This document shows positions 27,479-36,242 of a stretch of DNA of 64,000 nt, one piece after another. This DNA is from Acidisoma sp035492295 (GTDB lineage Bacteria; Pseudomonadota; Alphaproteobacteria; Acetobacterales; Acetobacteraceae). A program made the translations under genes and the position numbers. Location of the stretch: NCBI RefSeq assembly GCF_035492295.1, contig NZ_DATJJK010000174.1, positions 1 through 64,000 on the forward strand, read 5' to 3'. The stretch's first letter is position 1, and each line of letters begins with the position of its first letter. Under the pieces are notes generated by a model that had not been told where the DNA came from, did no database searches, and saw nothing but the letters and a program-made list of their open reading frames with translations.

Positions 27479-27656
27479 TGCTAATATCAACTTCCACGGC
27501 CGCTGACTGATAGAGGGTCTTGCCGACACGAGACGCGGCCTTGTCCTCACGCCGCTGAGCGCTGTAAGCGGCCTCCAGGATACAACGTCAAGCCTCGCCT
27601 AATCGGCCGCCGCTCGCCAATCAATGGCTGGCGCGAGGTCCGACAGAGTCGATCGC

Positions 27657-27675
27657 TGAGGTGCGGGACACCTCA
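27657..27675. terminator. Small hairpin between convergent operons B and C
   Basis: TGAGGTG (27657-27663) pairs with CACCTCA (27669-27675) around CGGGA. It sits between the plus-strand permease stop at 27478 and the minus-strand binding-protein stop at 27695. No T-run follows; termination is inferred from position. Confidence 0.35.
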
Positions 27676-27694
27676 ACGATCTATCTGCTCGTTG

Positions 27695-28672
27695 TCAGCC
27701 CTTGTCGTATATCGCCTTCGCATTGGTCGGATCGATCCGCATGGTGGGCACCGTCACCATCCGCGGGACAGAGGTCGCGCAGTCGATCAGGATCTTCTTG
27801 GCGAGGTCGAGCGCCTCGGCCGCTCCCGTGGGATAGACGAAAGTCGCGGCCCACTCCCCATCTGCGACGGCGCGGATACCGCCCGAGGGGCCCGGCAAAC
27901 CATCCGTGCCAATGATCTTGACCTGGCCGAGTTTCCCAGCCTGCTTCACGGCGATATAGGCACCGGCTGCCGCTAGATCGTTGCTCGTATAGACCAGCTT
28001 GATATCAGGATGCGCCTGCAGCATCGCCGAGAACACCGTGACCGCCTTGTCCTCCATCCAATCCACCGGCTGCACGGCAACGATTTTGATCTTCGGATTG
28101 ACGGCGACCCCCTCCTTGAAGCCCTCCAAACGTTCAATGGCAGGTGAGGAACTCGGCAGGCCTTCCAAGATGGCGACATCGCCGCCGTCGGGCAGCAGCG
28201 TCGCGGCATACTCGCCCGCCTCCTTAGCAATGGCGCGGTTGTCGCCGCTCACAAAGCTTGTGTAGTCGCTACCCTCGGTCTTCCGGTCCAGCTCGATCAC
28301 CGGAATGCCGGATTTGTAGACGCGGCTGACGATCGGCGTGAGCGGCGCAGCTTCGTAGGGCGAGATGAACAGGATATCGACCTGCTGCGTGAGGAAGTTC
28401 TCGACCTGCGAGACCTGGGTATTGTCATTCGCCTGGCCATCCGCGATCACCAGCTTGAACTGCGGATAGTTCTTCACCAGCGTTTGCATAACGTGATCGA
28501 CCTGAGCCCGATACGGCTCCTTGAAATTCGCTTGGCTGAAGCCGATGACGTATTGATTGTTCGGCCCACAGGTTTTGACCAGCGGCGATGCGGCCCAAGC
28601 GTTCGGGGTTAATGACAGCGTCACGAGCGCGAGCAGTCCTCCGCCCTTGAGCGCAGCTTTGATGCGTTTCAT
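27695..28672 (-). CDS. Periplasmic sugar-binding protein (system C)
   Basis: A 325-residue type I binding protein. The signal peptide (KALKGGGLLALVTLSLTP region) ends near AWAASP. The mature domain begins YVIGFSQANFKEPYRAQVD and has FISPYEAAPLTPIV, ELDRKTEGSDYTSFVSGDN and a TSNDLAAAGAYIA hinge strand, all typical of xylose/ribose/galactofuranose-type binders. It is the last gene of the ATPase-permease-binding protein operon. This order is the reverse of most CUT2 operons here and leaves the most abundant component distal. Confidence 0.88.
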   Translation of the reverse strand: MKRIKAALKGGGLLALVTLSLTPNAWAASPLVKTCGPNNQYVIGFSQANFKEPYRAQVDHVMQTLVKNYPQFKLVIADGQANDNTQVSQVENFLTQQVDILFISPYEAAPLTPIVSRVYKSGIPVIELDRKTEGSDYTSFVSGDNRAIAKEAGEYAATLLPDGGDVAILEGLPSSSPAIERLEGFKEGVAVNPKIKIVAVQPVDWMEDKAVTVFSAMLQAHPDIKLVYTSNDLAAAGAYIAVKQAGKLGQVKIIGTDGLPGPSGGIRAVADGEWAATFVYPTGAAEALDLAKKILIDCATSVPRMVTVPTMRIDPTNAKAIYDKG

Positions 28673-28696
28673 TCGGCTCTCTCCCTTGTTGCGGTC

Positions 28697-29734
28697 TTAT
28701 CGGGTGCTTCCGTCTCCTCGGGCGACGAGTGATTGCAGGCCCGCCGCCAAGACGATGATTGCGCCCGTCGCCAATAGCTGCATCGCGGCGCTGACATCGT
28801 TGAGCTGTAGAATATTCGCCAGTGCGCCGAGCATGACGGCGCCGGCGATCGTGCCGATCATGCTGCCCGCCCCGCCGAACAAATCCGTGCCACCGATCAC
28901 CACGGCGGCGATCGCGTTCAGCTCATATCCCGAGCCGTCGTTCGGGCTTCCGAAGCTGAATTGGCCGGCATGGACAATGCCCGCGATGCCGGCGCAAAAC
29001 CCGCTGAGGCCATAGACGGAAATCTTGACCCACCGCACCGGAATGCCCGAAAGCCTGGCCGCGCGCTCATTACCGCCTACCGCGAAAACATAGCGGCCAT
29101 AGCGCGTTTGATCGAGGAGGAAGGTCGCGAGGCCGGCCAGCACGAGGAAGACGAGGGTTGCAACCGGGAAGGTATCGCCGAACAGCCGTTCGCCGAGTAC
29201 CGCAAAGGCTGGCGGCGCATTGCCCGGTCCCTGGCCATAATTGATGTTGATAAAGGTGTTGTTCGACGCAATCAGCGCCAGCCCGCGTGCCGCCTGCAGC
29301 CCGGCCAGGGTGACGATGAAGGCCTGGATGCGCAGTCGTGCCGAGATGAGCCCCTGAACCAGTCCAAAGATCGTGCCGACGACGATGACCAGCGGCAGTG
29401 TCGTGCCAAGACCCCAGCCCTGATTGACGAGCAGGGCCGCCGTCAACACGCTGGATAGGCCCAATACAGCGCCGACCGAAAGGTCGATGCCGCCGGCGAT
29501 GATGACGAAGGTCATGCCTAGCGCCAGAATGCCGGTCTCGGAAATAGACCGCACGATATTGGCGATATTCTCGGGATTGAGGAACAGGATGTGGCCATGC
29601 CGGCGTGGCGAGAAGATAATGCCGCCCATCAGCACGAGGATGAGCCCGAGCAGACTCTGGAAACGCACGAGGTAAACGAGTGGGGACTTTCGGGGCCGGC
29701 CGGCCGGCGCGGGCGCCGTTATCGATTCCGTCAT
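28697..29734 (-). CDS. CUT2 sugar ABC permease (system C)
   Basis: A 345-residue RbsC-type permease with about ten helices. Conserved landmarks are IAGGIDLSVGAVLGLSSVL, GLISARLRIQAFIVTLAGLQAARG, VGGNERAARLSGIPV and YELNAIAAVVIGGTDLFGGAG. It overlaps the ATPase stop by four bases (29731-29734), so the two are translationally coupled. The region between helices 5 and 6 (NINYGQGPGNAPPAF) is periplasmic and specific to this copy. Confidence 0.9.
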   Translation of the reverse strand: MTESITAPAPAGRPRKSPLVYLVRFQSLLGLILVLMGGIIFSPRRHGHILFLNPENIANIVRSISETGILALGMTFVIIAGGIDLSVGAVLGLSSVLTAALLVNQGWGLGTTLPLVIVVGTIFGLVQGLISARLRIQAFIVTLAGLQAARGLALIASNNTFININYGQGPGNAPPAFAVLGERLFGDTFPVATLVFLVLAGLATFLLDQTRYGRYVFAVGGNERAARLSGIPVRWVKISVYGLSGFCAGIAGIVHAGQFSFGSPNDGSGYELNAIAAVVIGGTDLFGGAGSMIGTIAGAVMLGALANILQLNDVSAAMQLLATGAIIVLAAGLQSLVARGDGSTR

Positions 29735-31269
29735 GCCACCAGCGCCTCGCCAAGGCTGTAGCGCCGCAGCGTTGCTTCGCTAACGCCGGCGGAAAAGGCA
29801 GCGACCGTCACGCCGCCATGCATGACGACGATGCGATCGCAAAGGCCAATCAGCTCCGGTAGTTCCGATGAAGCGACGAGAACGCCGAGCCCATTTAAGG
29901 CGAGAGCGCGGAGCTGGCGGTAGATTTCGCCCTTCGCACCGACATCGACGCCACGTGTCGGTTCGTCCAGCAGCAGAAGGCGCGGGTTGTCCAGCAACTC
30001 TTTGGCAAAGACGACTTTCTGCTGGTTGCCGCCGGAGAGATTGATGACTCGGGCGGCCGGCAGCCTTGGCCGCACGTCAAAACGCTCCAGTGCACCAACA
30101 ACCTCCGTCTGCTCGCGTCCAGCCGAGACCAGGCCCCAGGGCGTCATCCGTGCGAGCGTTGACATGACGATGTTGCGTGCGACCGTGTGCCCGAGGACAA
30201 GGCCGGTGCTGCGGCGGTCATCGGTGACGTAGCCGATGCCGGCGCGCCGTGCCGCCCTGATCGAACCAAGTGCCGCCGGCTTGCCGTCGATCGCGACCCC
30301 GCCATGCCAGCGGCCGCGCACCTCGAAGCCATAGAGGGACGAGAGAAGCTCCGTTCTGCCTGCGCCCATCAGCCCCGCGAGACCAACGATTTCGCCCTCG
30401 TGCACGGTGAGCGACACGTCCCGCGGCGCCTGCCAACCGGCGCGCTCCACCGCCGGGGTAAAGCGGGCATGATCGAGCGTGAGCAAAGGTTGCCCAATGC
30501 TCGATGCTCGTGGCGGAAAGAGGTCCTGGAAGCTTTTGCCGACCAGCATCCGCACGAGGTCGGCCTGTGGCGCATCGGGCGGAGCATCGCCCACCACAAG
30601 ACCATCCCGCATGACCGTGACGCGATCCGCGATGCGCGGAACCTCCTCCAGCCGATGCGAGATGTAGATAACGCCCACGCCCCGCCGCTTGAGCTCACGA
30701 ACGGTCTCGAACAGATGCTCCGCCTCTGTCGCCGAGAGGGCCGCCGTCGGTTCATCGAGGATCAGGATACGCGCATCTGAAGCGAGTGCCTTGGCGATGG
30801 CGACAAGCTGCCGCTCCCCCATGCGCAGGGACGAGACATGCAGCCTGGGATCGAGCGTGACGCCGGCTTGGCGAAGCAGCGTCTGTGCACCGCGGAGCAT
30901 CTCCTCATGCGCCATGGTGCCAAACGACGTCACCTTTTCGTGCCCAAGGTAGAGGTTCGCCGCGATGTCGAGCCCTGGGACGAGATCAAGCTCCTGCGGA
31001 ATCATCACGATCCCGGCCGCGTGCGCCTCGCGTGGGGTCTGAAACCGGACCGGGGTGCCGGCAAGCGTCATCGTGCCCCGATCAGGCAGCGCGGCTCCAC
31101 TGATGATTGCCATCAGCGTGCTTTTGCCGGCTCCATTTTCACCTAGAAGTACATGGATTTCCCCGGAGGTCAGGGTGAAATCGACACCGCGCAATGCGCG
31201 AACGCCGCCGAACCGTTTCTCCACACCCGATAGTGCCAGGAGCGGCAGGACCAAGTTTCGCTTCCCCAT
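29731..31269 (-). CDS. CUT2 sugar ABC transporter ATPase (system C)
   Basis: A double ATPase of 512 residues from the ATG at 31269. NBD1: GENGAGKST, LRMGERQLVAIAKAL, LILDEPTAALS. NBD2: GLMGAGRTELL, LSGGNQQKVVFAKEL, LLLDEPTRGVDVGA. A TTG at 31344 in the same frame has an AGGA upstream and would add 25 residues, but it lies inside a palindrome that looks like the LacI operator, and family members begin close to the LLALSGVEKRFGG strand, so the shorter start is preferred. It diverges from the LacI gene at 31411. The permease gene overlaps its stop. Confidence 0.88.
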   Translation of the reverse strand: MGKRNLVLPLLALSGVEKRFGGVRALRGVDFTLTSGEIHVLLGENGAGKSTLMAIISGAALPDRGTMTLAGTPVRFQTPREAHAAGIVMIPQELDLVPGLDIAANLYLGHEKVTSFGTMAHEEMLRGAQTLLRQAGVTLDPRLHVSSLRMGERQLVAIAKALASDARILILDEPTAALSATEAEHLFETVRELKRRGVGVIYISHRLEEVPRIADRVTVMRDGLVVGDAPPDAPQADLVRMLVGKSFQDLFPPRASSIGQPLLTLDHARFTPAVERAGWQAPRDVSLTVHEGEIVGLAGLMGAGRTELLSSLYGFEVRGRWHGGVAIDGKPAALGSIRAARRAGIGYVTDDRRSTGLVLGHTVARNIVMSTLARMTPWGLVSAGREQTEVVGALERFDVRPRLPAARVINLSGGNQQKVVFAKELLDNPRLLLLDEPTRGVDVGAKGEIYRQLRALALNGLGVLVASSELPELIGLCDRIVVMHGGVTVAAFSAGVSEATLRRYSLGEALVA

Positions 31270-31330
31270 GCCAATTCGACCGGCGGCCTTCTGACGGGCC
31301 ACATCCTTGGGGTGAAGGCTATGGTCATCG

Positions 31331-31350
31331 AAGCGCTTGCGCAAGTGCTT
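31331..31350. promoter_or_regulatory. Candidate LacI-family operator
   Basis: A 20-bp near-perfect palindrome (one mismatched pair) centred on CG: AAGCGCTTGC followed by GCAAGTGCTT. Even-length palindromes with a central CpG are the usual LacI-family operator form. It lies 61 bp upstream of the LacI GTG and 62 bp upstream of the preferred ATPase start, so it could control both genes. Confidence 0.6.
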
Positions 31351-31410
31351 TTCCTGAGTCCGATTTTGGATGAAGATAGCGGTGCAGTCTGACAGTCAGG
31401 GAGGTGCTGC

Positions 31411-32454
31411 GTGACGACACTGGCGGATGTTGCCCGGGTAGCCGGCGTCGCAGCGTCAACCGTGTCGCACGTGATCAACGGCACCCGCTTCGTCTCGGAC
31501 GAGACGCGAGAGGCGGTACTCAGGGCCATCTCCGAGACCGGCTATACGCCCAATACGCTCGCGCGCTCGCTGGCACGCTCGGGGGTCAGTACCGGGACGG
31601 TCGGCATTGCGCTCTCGGCGGCGTCCAACCCCTATTTCATGAACCTCATCCACGCCGTCGAAGGCGAACTCACCGCACTTGGAAAGATGGTCTTCCTCGC
31701 CGATACACGGGAGGTCGCCGCACGCGAACTCGACGTGGTACGCTCGCTGCACCAAAGGCGCGTAGACGGCATCATTCTCGCGCCATCGGGTGGCTCACGG
31801 GAGCATGCTCTGCACTATCTGATGCAGAACAAGGTGCCGACCGTGCTTGTCGACCGTTGCGTGGCACCGGAATTCACGCAGATTGGTGTGGAAAATACCC
31901 TGGCCATTCATCAGCTTGTTGATCACTTGGCCGGTCTTGGCCACCACCACATCGGAATGATCGGTGGCCAGGCCGGCATCGCCACCACCATCGAGCGCGT
32001 GACGGCTTATAAGCGTGCCCTTGCTCTGCACAAACATCCCTTCGATCCCTCATTTCTCCTGACGAGCAGCGAGTCGGTCGCCGAAGCACGGGATGGTCTT
32101 TCCAAGATGCTGCGGCTGCGGAAACGCCCGACAGCCATCATCGCCGGCAACAACCAATCGATGATCGGCATCATGCAGGCGCTCCATCATCATAACGTGA
32201 AGGTGCCGGAGGAAATGGCGGTCGTGGGGTTCGACGATTTCGAATGGGCGGATTGCTTTCATCCGCGCCTCACCGTCATTGCCCAGCCCTTCGAGCGGAT
32301 CGCGCGCATTGCCGTGCAGCTTCTGGTCAAGACCATGGACAACCACATGGCAAAACCGCGGACCATTCGACTCAAGCCAACCCTCATCATCCGGGATTCC
32401 TGCGGCAGTACGCTTGCTAGGACGCGGACCGCCCGCCTCTCGCACGCGTCCTAG
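31411..32454 (+). CDS. LacI-family transcriptional regulator (system C)
   Basis: A 347-residue repressor. The N-terminal helix-turn-helix TLADVARVAGVAASTVSHVING is classical, with the YTPNTLARSLA hinge helix, followed by a type I periplasmic-binding-like effector domain (about 62-335) that should bind the sugar or a derivative. The start is a GTG with GGGAGG eight bases before it. It is divergent from the system C importer and almost certainly regulates it. The last codons and stop lie inside the right arm of a strong 10-bp hairpin. Confidence 0.92.
   Translation: MTTLADVARVAGVAASTVSHVINGTRFVSDETREAVLRAISETGYTPNTLARSLARSGVSTGTVGIALSAASNPYFMNLIHAVEGELTALGKMVFLADTREVAARELDVVRSLHQRRVDGIILAPSGGSREHALHYLMQNKVPTVLVDRCVAPEFTQIGVENTLAIHQLVDHLAGLGHHHIGMIGGQAGIATTIERVTAYKRALALHKHPFDPSFLLTSSESVAEARDGLSKMLRLRKRPTAIIAGNNQSMIGIMQALHHHNVKVPEEMAVVGFDDFEWADCFHPRLTVIAQPFERIARIAVQLLVKTMDNHMAKPRTIRLKPTLIIRDSCGSTLARTRTARLSHAS
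32417..32454 (+). terminator. Hairpin overlapping the LacI stop codon
   Basis: CTAGGACGCG (32417-32426) pairs perfectly with CGCGTCCTAG (32445-32454) around an 18-base loop. The TAG stop is inside the right arm. It could terminate transcription or protect the mRNA end. No T-run follows. Confidence 0.45.
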
Positions 32455-32761
32455 GACGGGTGCGGCAGGCCCGCGGCGAGAAAGAGGGTATTCCCCTTCA
32501 GCCCTGCACTCATCACCAAGGCCGCACCGCCCCGGCCTTGAGCCGGATCGAGGTGATCCCTAGCCTCTCCGGCTGCGGTCCAAGACACCAATTGTGGCTC
32601 ATTGCGGCTTGGGTCGTCGAGGCTCGCCGGCGTGACGACGCTAATCAATTAGTCGAGGCTATTCGATTGGCGGGACGAAAGCCGGGCAGGTCTGCCGAGC
32701 CCGCCTTCGCGTCCTCCGTTTAGGACGAGGATGCGGATGCCGACATGAGTTCTGGCAGCTC
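32455..32761. other. Intergenic region, 307 bp, between convergent genes
   Basis: No gene is supported. A 6-bp hairpin CGTCCT/AGGACG lies at 32710-32727, echoing part of the stem at the LacI stop. The rest is featureless. A minus-strand frame near 32451-32648 ending LVMSAGLKGNTLFLAAGLPHP could be decayed coding sequence, but it matches nothing I recognise. Confidence 0.45.
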
Positions 32762-33322
32762 TCAGAAGGCAGGGTTCGACACGATTGTTGGATGGCCGTC
32801 CCTCTCCACAGCCAAGCGCCGCATTCCCCGGGTGACAATGTCGCCATAATCATGACCGGCGGTCGTCTGACAGAACCAGGCGAAAACGAGAGGGTTGGAG
32901 CCGGTATTGACCGAGCGATGGGCCCAGCCCGGCGGGATAAAGGCACAAACGCCCGGCCCCATCTCCACCTCACTCGTTTCGCCCTCCCGCGTCTGCAAGA
33001 GGAGAAGCCCCGTGCCGCTCTGCGTGTAGTAGGCCTCCCCACAATCATCGCGAACGTGATAGTGACCCCGGGTCATGAAATACTCGTCCCCGATCTTCCC
33101 CGGATACATCGTCGTGGTGCCGAAGAAGATGTCGCTGCCGGGTTGTCGGTAACCGGCCACCTCGTAGCCGATCGCGTGCGGGCTCTCTCTCAAAAAGTCA
33201 TCGAAGGCGGCACCGTCGTGATAAAGACCGCGCAGTTCAGCCACCGGCTTGCTGTAATGCTCATTGGCCTTCGGCACCGCGCCACTGCGGCCATCCATGA
33301 AGACACCATCAGGACGAATCAT
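32762..33322 (-). CDS. Cupin-type phosphoglucose isomerase
   Basis: A 186-residue cupin of the archaeal-type glucose-6-phosphate isomerase family (PF06560). The family interconverts glucose 6-phosphate and fructose 6-phosphate with a bound metal. The metal motif is visible: GHYHVRDDCGEAYY supplies two histidines and the glutamate, and WAHRSVN the third histidine. The TTTMYPGKIGDEYFMTRGHYH block is diagnostic. Such enzymes are rare in bacteria, which normally use the unrelated SIS-fold PGI. It is the last gene of the SorC-led operon, 33 bp after the ATPase gene, with AAGGA nine bases before the ATG. Its role may be to return a phosphorylated product of that pathway to central metabolism, or to isomerise a different sugar phosphate. 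Confidence 0.85.
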   Translation of the reverse strand: MIRPDGVFMDGRSGAVPKANEHYSKPVAELRGLYHDGAAFDDFLRESPHAIGYEVAGYRQPGSDIFFGTTTMYPGKIGDEYFMTRGHYHVRDDCGEAYYTQSGTGLLLLQTREGETSEVEMGPGVCAFIPPGWAHRSVNTGSNPLVFAWFCQTTAGHDYGDIVTRGMRRLAVERDGHPTIVSNPAF

Positions 33323-33355
33323 CTGCTTGTTCCTTTGTTCAGAAAGGACGTCCGG

Positions 33356-34177
33356 CTACTCATTCAAACTGCGCGCAATCTCGGCCTCGGACGCACCAAC
33401 GATATCATTGACGACGGCCGCAGTCGTCGTCTCCCGTGTGACATGCTCCGCCACGACCTGACCCAGGCGAAGGACAAGAATCCGATCCGTGATCGCCATA
33501 ACATGGGCCAAGGTGTGCGATATCAGGACGACCGCCACCCCTTGGTCCCGAACATGACGCACGAGGCGGAGCAATTCCTCGACCTCGTGCACACCAAGAT
33601 GATTGGTGGGCTCGTCGAGAATAAGAAGCTTGCGCGCCCAGGACATCGACCGTGCGATGGTGATCGCTTGACGTTGCCCACCCGACAGATTGCCCACGCT
33701 CGTCTCGAGATGAGGCAATCGGATCCCGGTTTTGGCAGTGTCGGCCTGGGCAACCTGCGTCATCGCGCGGTTGTCCAAAAAGCCCATCCTGCCGAGCAAT
33801 CCTGGCCTGACAATCTCGCGCCCGAGAAAGATATTGGCTGTGATGGACAAGGTCGCCGCCAACCCAACGTCCTGGTACACGGTCTCGATTCCGGCCGCGA
33901 GCGCTTGCTGCGGCGAGATCCAACGGCGGGGCTGACCCTCGAAGAGGACATCCCCGGATGTCTGCGGAAACATTCCCGAGATGATCTTGATGATCGTCGA
34001 CTTTCCGGCACCGTTATCCCCGACGAGGCCGAGGATCTCACCGGCCCGGACGTCGAGGGACACGTCCGCGAGGGCCGTCACCGAACCGAAGGTCCGCGTG
34101 ACGTTCCGAAGCACGAGGAGCGGCGTATCCTGCACGTCTCCGGTCTCCGATGCTGGAGCAGTCGCCATCTCTGTCAA
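33356..34177 (-). CDS. Single-domain CUT2 sugar ABC ATPase, FrcA-like (system D)
   Basis: A 273-residue ATPase with only one nucleotide-binding domain: Walker A GDNGAGKST, signature LSGGQRQAITIARSM, Walker B LLILDEPTNHLG and switch histidine in LISHTLAHV. It works as a homodimer, unlike the double-domain ATPases of systems A, B, C, E and F. The closest known arrangement is the fructose importer FrcBCA of rhizobia. The start overlaps the permease stop by four bases. It is in the SorC-led operon. Confidence 0.88.
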   Translation of the reverse strand: MTEMATAPASETGDVQDTPLLVLRNVTRTFGSVTALADVSLDVRAGEILGLVGDNGAGKSTIIKIISGMFPQTSGDVLFEGQPRRWISPQQALAAGIETVYQDVGLAATLSITANIFLGREIVRPGLLGRMGFLDNRAMTQVAQADTAKTGIRLPHLETSVGNLSGGQRQAITIARSMSWARKLLILDEPTNHLGVHEVEELLRLVRHVRDQGVAVVLISHTLAHVMAITDRILVLRLGQVVAEHVTRETTTAAVVNDIVGASEAEIARSLNE

Positions 34178-35199
34178 TCCCGAGCCCTGCCTCGTTCCTG
34201 CATCATCACCGCGACTGCGATGATCACGCCGATGATCACCGTCTGCCAGTAGGGTTGAATGCCGGCCACGATGAGGCCGTTGACAATGACGCCGATGATC
34301 AGCGCGCCGAGCAGGCTGCCGAGGATCGTGCCGGTGCCCCCGAAGAGGCTGGCGCCACCGATGACGACGGCCGCAATCGCGTTCAGTTCGTCATTGGCGC
34401 CTTCGAGCGGAGAGCCCGTTCCAAGGCGCATGAAGACGAGCACGCCAGACACCGCAGACAGCAAACCCGCAAGAACATAGATCTTCAGGAGATGTCTTTG
34501 CACGGGGATGCCGGCACCCCGCGCCGCCCGGGCGTTTGAGCCGATCGCGAAAGTCCACCGCCCAAATCTGGCGCAATGGAGAAAGAGCCCGACGAGGATG
34601 CCTAAGATGGCAGTCACCAGGATGGGCAAGGTCAGAATGCCGAGGAAGACATGATTGCCCCAGGTCGCAATCGATGGCGACATGCCGGAGACGTCTACAC
34701 CGTTGGTCAACACGAACGTCAAACCAGTCGCGACGCCGAGCATGGCAAGCGTCGCGATGAAGGGTGTGACCTTGGCCTTCGTGACCATCAAGCCATTGGC
34801 GAGACCGATGACAAAGCCGACCGCGAGGGCGGCAAGCACACCCAGGAGCAGGCTCGGAAAAGCCCCAAGCCCGGCGCCACCCTGATTGACATTGACGAGC
34901 ACGAGCGATCCGAGGATGCCCGACAGTCCCAGGGTGGCTCCGACGGAAATGTCGATCCCGCCGGTGATGATGACGAGCGTCTCACCGAACGCGAGCAGGA
35001 TGGTCTCTGTCGAATCCTGCAGAATGCTGCTGACATTGTCTGCACTGAGAAAGCCGACATTGAGTATCTCGAATGCCCCGACGATGATCACCAAGCCAAG
35101 CAGCAACATAAGCTGCTGCTTGACCAGGGGGCGGCGCGCAAGCCACGCGGCGCCTCCCTGCCCGGCTACTGCCGAAGATGATGACATGATCCGCTTCAC
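34174..35199 (-). CDS. CUT2 sugar ABC permease, FrcC-like (system D)
   Basis: A 341-residue RbsC/FrcC-type permease. It has ITGGIDISVGATLGLSGILG, GLANGLMVTKAKVTPFIATLAM, FAIGSNARAARGAGIPV and the ELNAIAAVVIGGASLFGGTG strand. A methionine at residue 5 is an alternative start. It lies 8 bp behind the binding-protein gene and is coupled to the ATPase. It forms a homodimeric channel for the single-domain ATPase. Confidence 0.88.
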   Translation of the reverse strand: MKRIMSSSSAVAGQGGAAWLARRPLVKQQLMLLLGLVIIVGAFEILNVGFLSADNVSSILQDSTETILLAFGETLVIITGGIDISVGATLGLSGILGSLVLVNVNQGGAGLGAFPSLLLGVLAALAVGFVIGLANGLMVTKAKVTPFIATLAMLGVATGLTFVLTNGVDVSGMSPSIATWGNHVFLGILTLPILVTAILGILVGLFLHCARFGRWTFAIGSNARAARGAGIPVQRHLLKIYVLAGLLSAVSGVLVFMRLGTGSPLEGANDELNAIAAVVIGGASLFGGTGTILGSLLGALIIGVIVNGLIVAGIQPYWQTVIIGVIIAVAVMMQERGRARD

Positions 35200-35207
35200 A
35201 ACGACCG

Positions 35208-36176
35208 TTACTGGCCGCGATAGAAATATTGCGATTGCTGAGCCATGGTTTCGCGCTTGATGAGAATGTCCGGAAGAACGTTGAACTTCTTCTCGGGCTG
35301 GGTTCCCTTCGTCGCGTCATAGGCCATTTTGACGGCCATTTCTCCCTCCATCGCCGGTTGCTGCGCGATCAGCCCGATGAGTTCCCCCGCCTTCAGCGCG
35401 TTGACCTCGTCGGGCTCGGCGTCATACGCGACAACTTTGACCTGCCCGAGTTTGCCCGCGTTCCGCAGCCCCTGGATAACGCCGATCGCGGTTTCGTCGT
35501 CGATGCAGAAGATCCCTGCCAGATGCGGATAGCGGAGCAGAAGTTCGCGCACGACTTGCGCAGCATGGCTTGGCTGATCGCTGCTGAACTGGAAACCAAG
35601 GTATTTGAGGCCCGGATAGCTCTTGAGCTTGGACTCGAATCCCTGCTTGCGAAGCTGATCCGTGCTCGTGCCGGGCAGGCCGTTCATGAGATAGACCTCG
35701 CCCTTTCCGCCCAAGGCTTCGCTCAGAAGATCCGCCGCTAAAGCTCCACCACCGATGTTGTCTCCTGTTACCGCGCCGGTGATCTTGGAGGTATCCGCAA
35801 CGCTCGTGTCCGCCGTGACCACGGGGATATGCAGGCTGACGGCCCGGTTGACAGAGGGCATAAGCGCGTTGCCATCCGTCGGCACCAGGACGAATCCTGC
35901 CGGATGCTGATTGAGAACGGCATTGACAAAAGGCAGTTGCGCCGTCGGGGAATATACGCCCATGGCACCTTGCCATATCAGATGAACGCCAAGCTTCTTG
36001 GCTTCCTGCTCTGCCCCGTAGTGCATGGAGATGAAGAATGGATCGGAGGCCAGGCTGGGAACGAAGCCGATGGTCGGAGCTTGGGCGCGTGCCGCCTGAC
36101 CACCGAGAGCGAAACCCATCACCGCCGCGGCGAGGCAACCATGGAAAAGGCCGGACAATAGGAAATTCTTCTTCAT
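35208..36176 (-). CDS. Periplasmic sugar-binding protein (system D)
   Basis: A 322-residue type I binding protein. The signal peptide (KKNFLLSGLFHGCLAAAVMGF) ends near ARAQAP, and the mature part starts TIGFVPSLASDPFFISMHYG. VPTDGNALMPSVNRA and IFCIDDETAIGVIQGL are ligand-domain strands. RAGGAAGA precedes the ATG at a suitable distance. It is the first gene of the second importer in the SorC-led operon and lies 66 bp behind the SDR. Confidence 0.88.
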   Translation of the reverse strand: MKKNFLLSGLFHGCLAAAVMGFALGGQAARAQAPTIGFVPSLASDPFFISMHYGAEQEAKKLGVHLIWQGAMGVYSPTAQLPFVNAVLNQHPAGFVLVPTDGNALMPSVNRAVSLHIPVVTADTSVADTSKITGAVTGDNIGGGALAADLLSEALGGKGEVYLMNGLPGTSTDQLRKQGFESKLKSYPGLKYLGFQFSSDQPSHAAQVVRELLLRYPHLAGIFCIDDETAIGVIQGLRNAGKLGQVKVVAYDAEPDEVNALKAGELIGLIAQQPAMEGEMAVKMAYDATKGTQPEKKFNVLPDILIKRETMAQQSQYFYRGQ

Positions 36177-36242
36177 TGTTTTCTTCCTCTTGTTTCGTCT
36201 TGCTGTCTGGTCGGCGCAGTGTGCTCCAGATTGTCGCCCGTT

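Noticed and set aside
29731..31344. TTG start at 31344 for the system C ATPase
   Set aside because: It falls within a probable LacI operator, and family alignment favours the ATG at 31269.
32792..34252. 486-codon plus-strand frame opposite the cupin and ATPase genes
   Set aside because: It is antisense to two well-supported genes with intact motifs. High-GC codon bias commonly leaves long open antisense frames.
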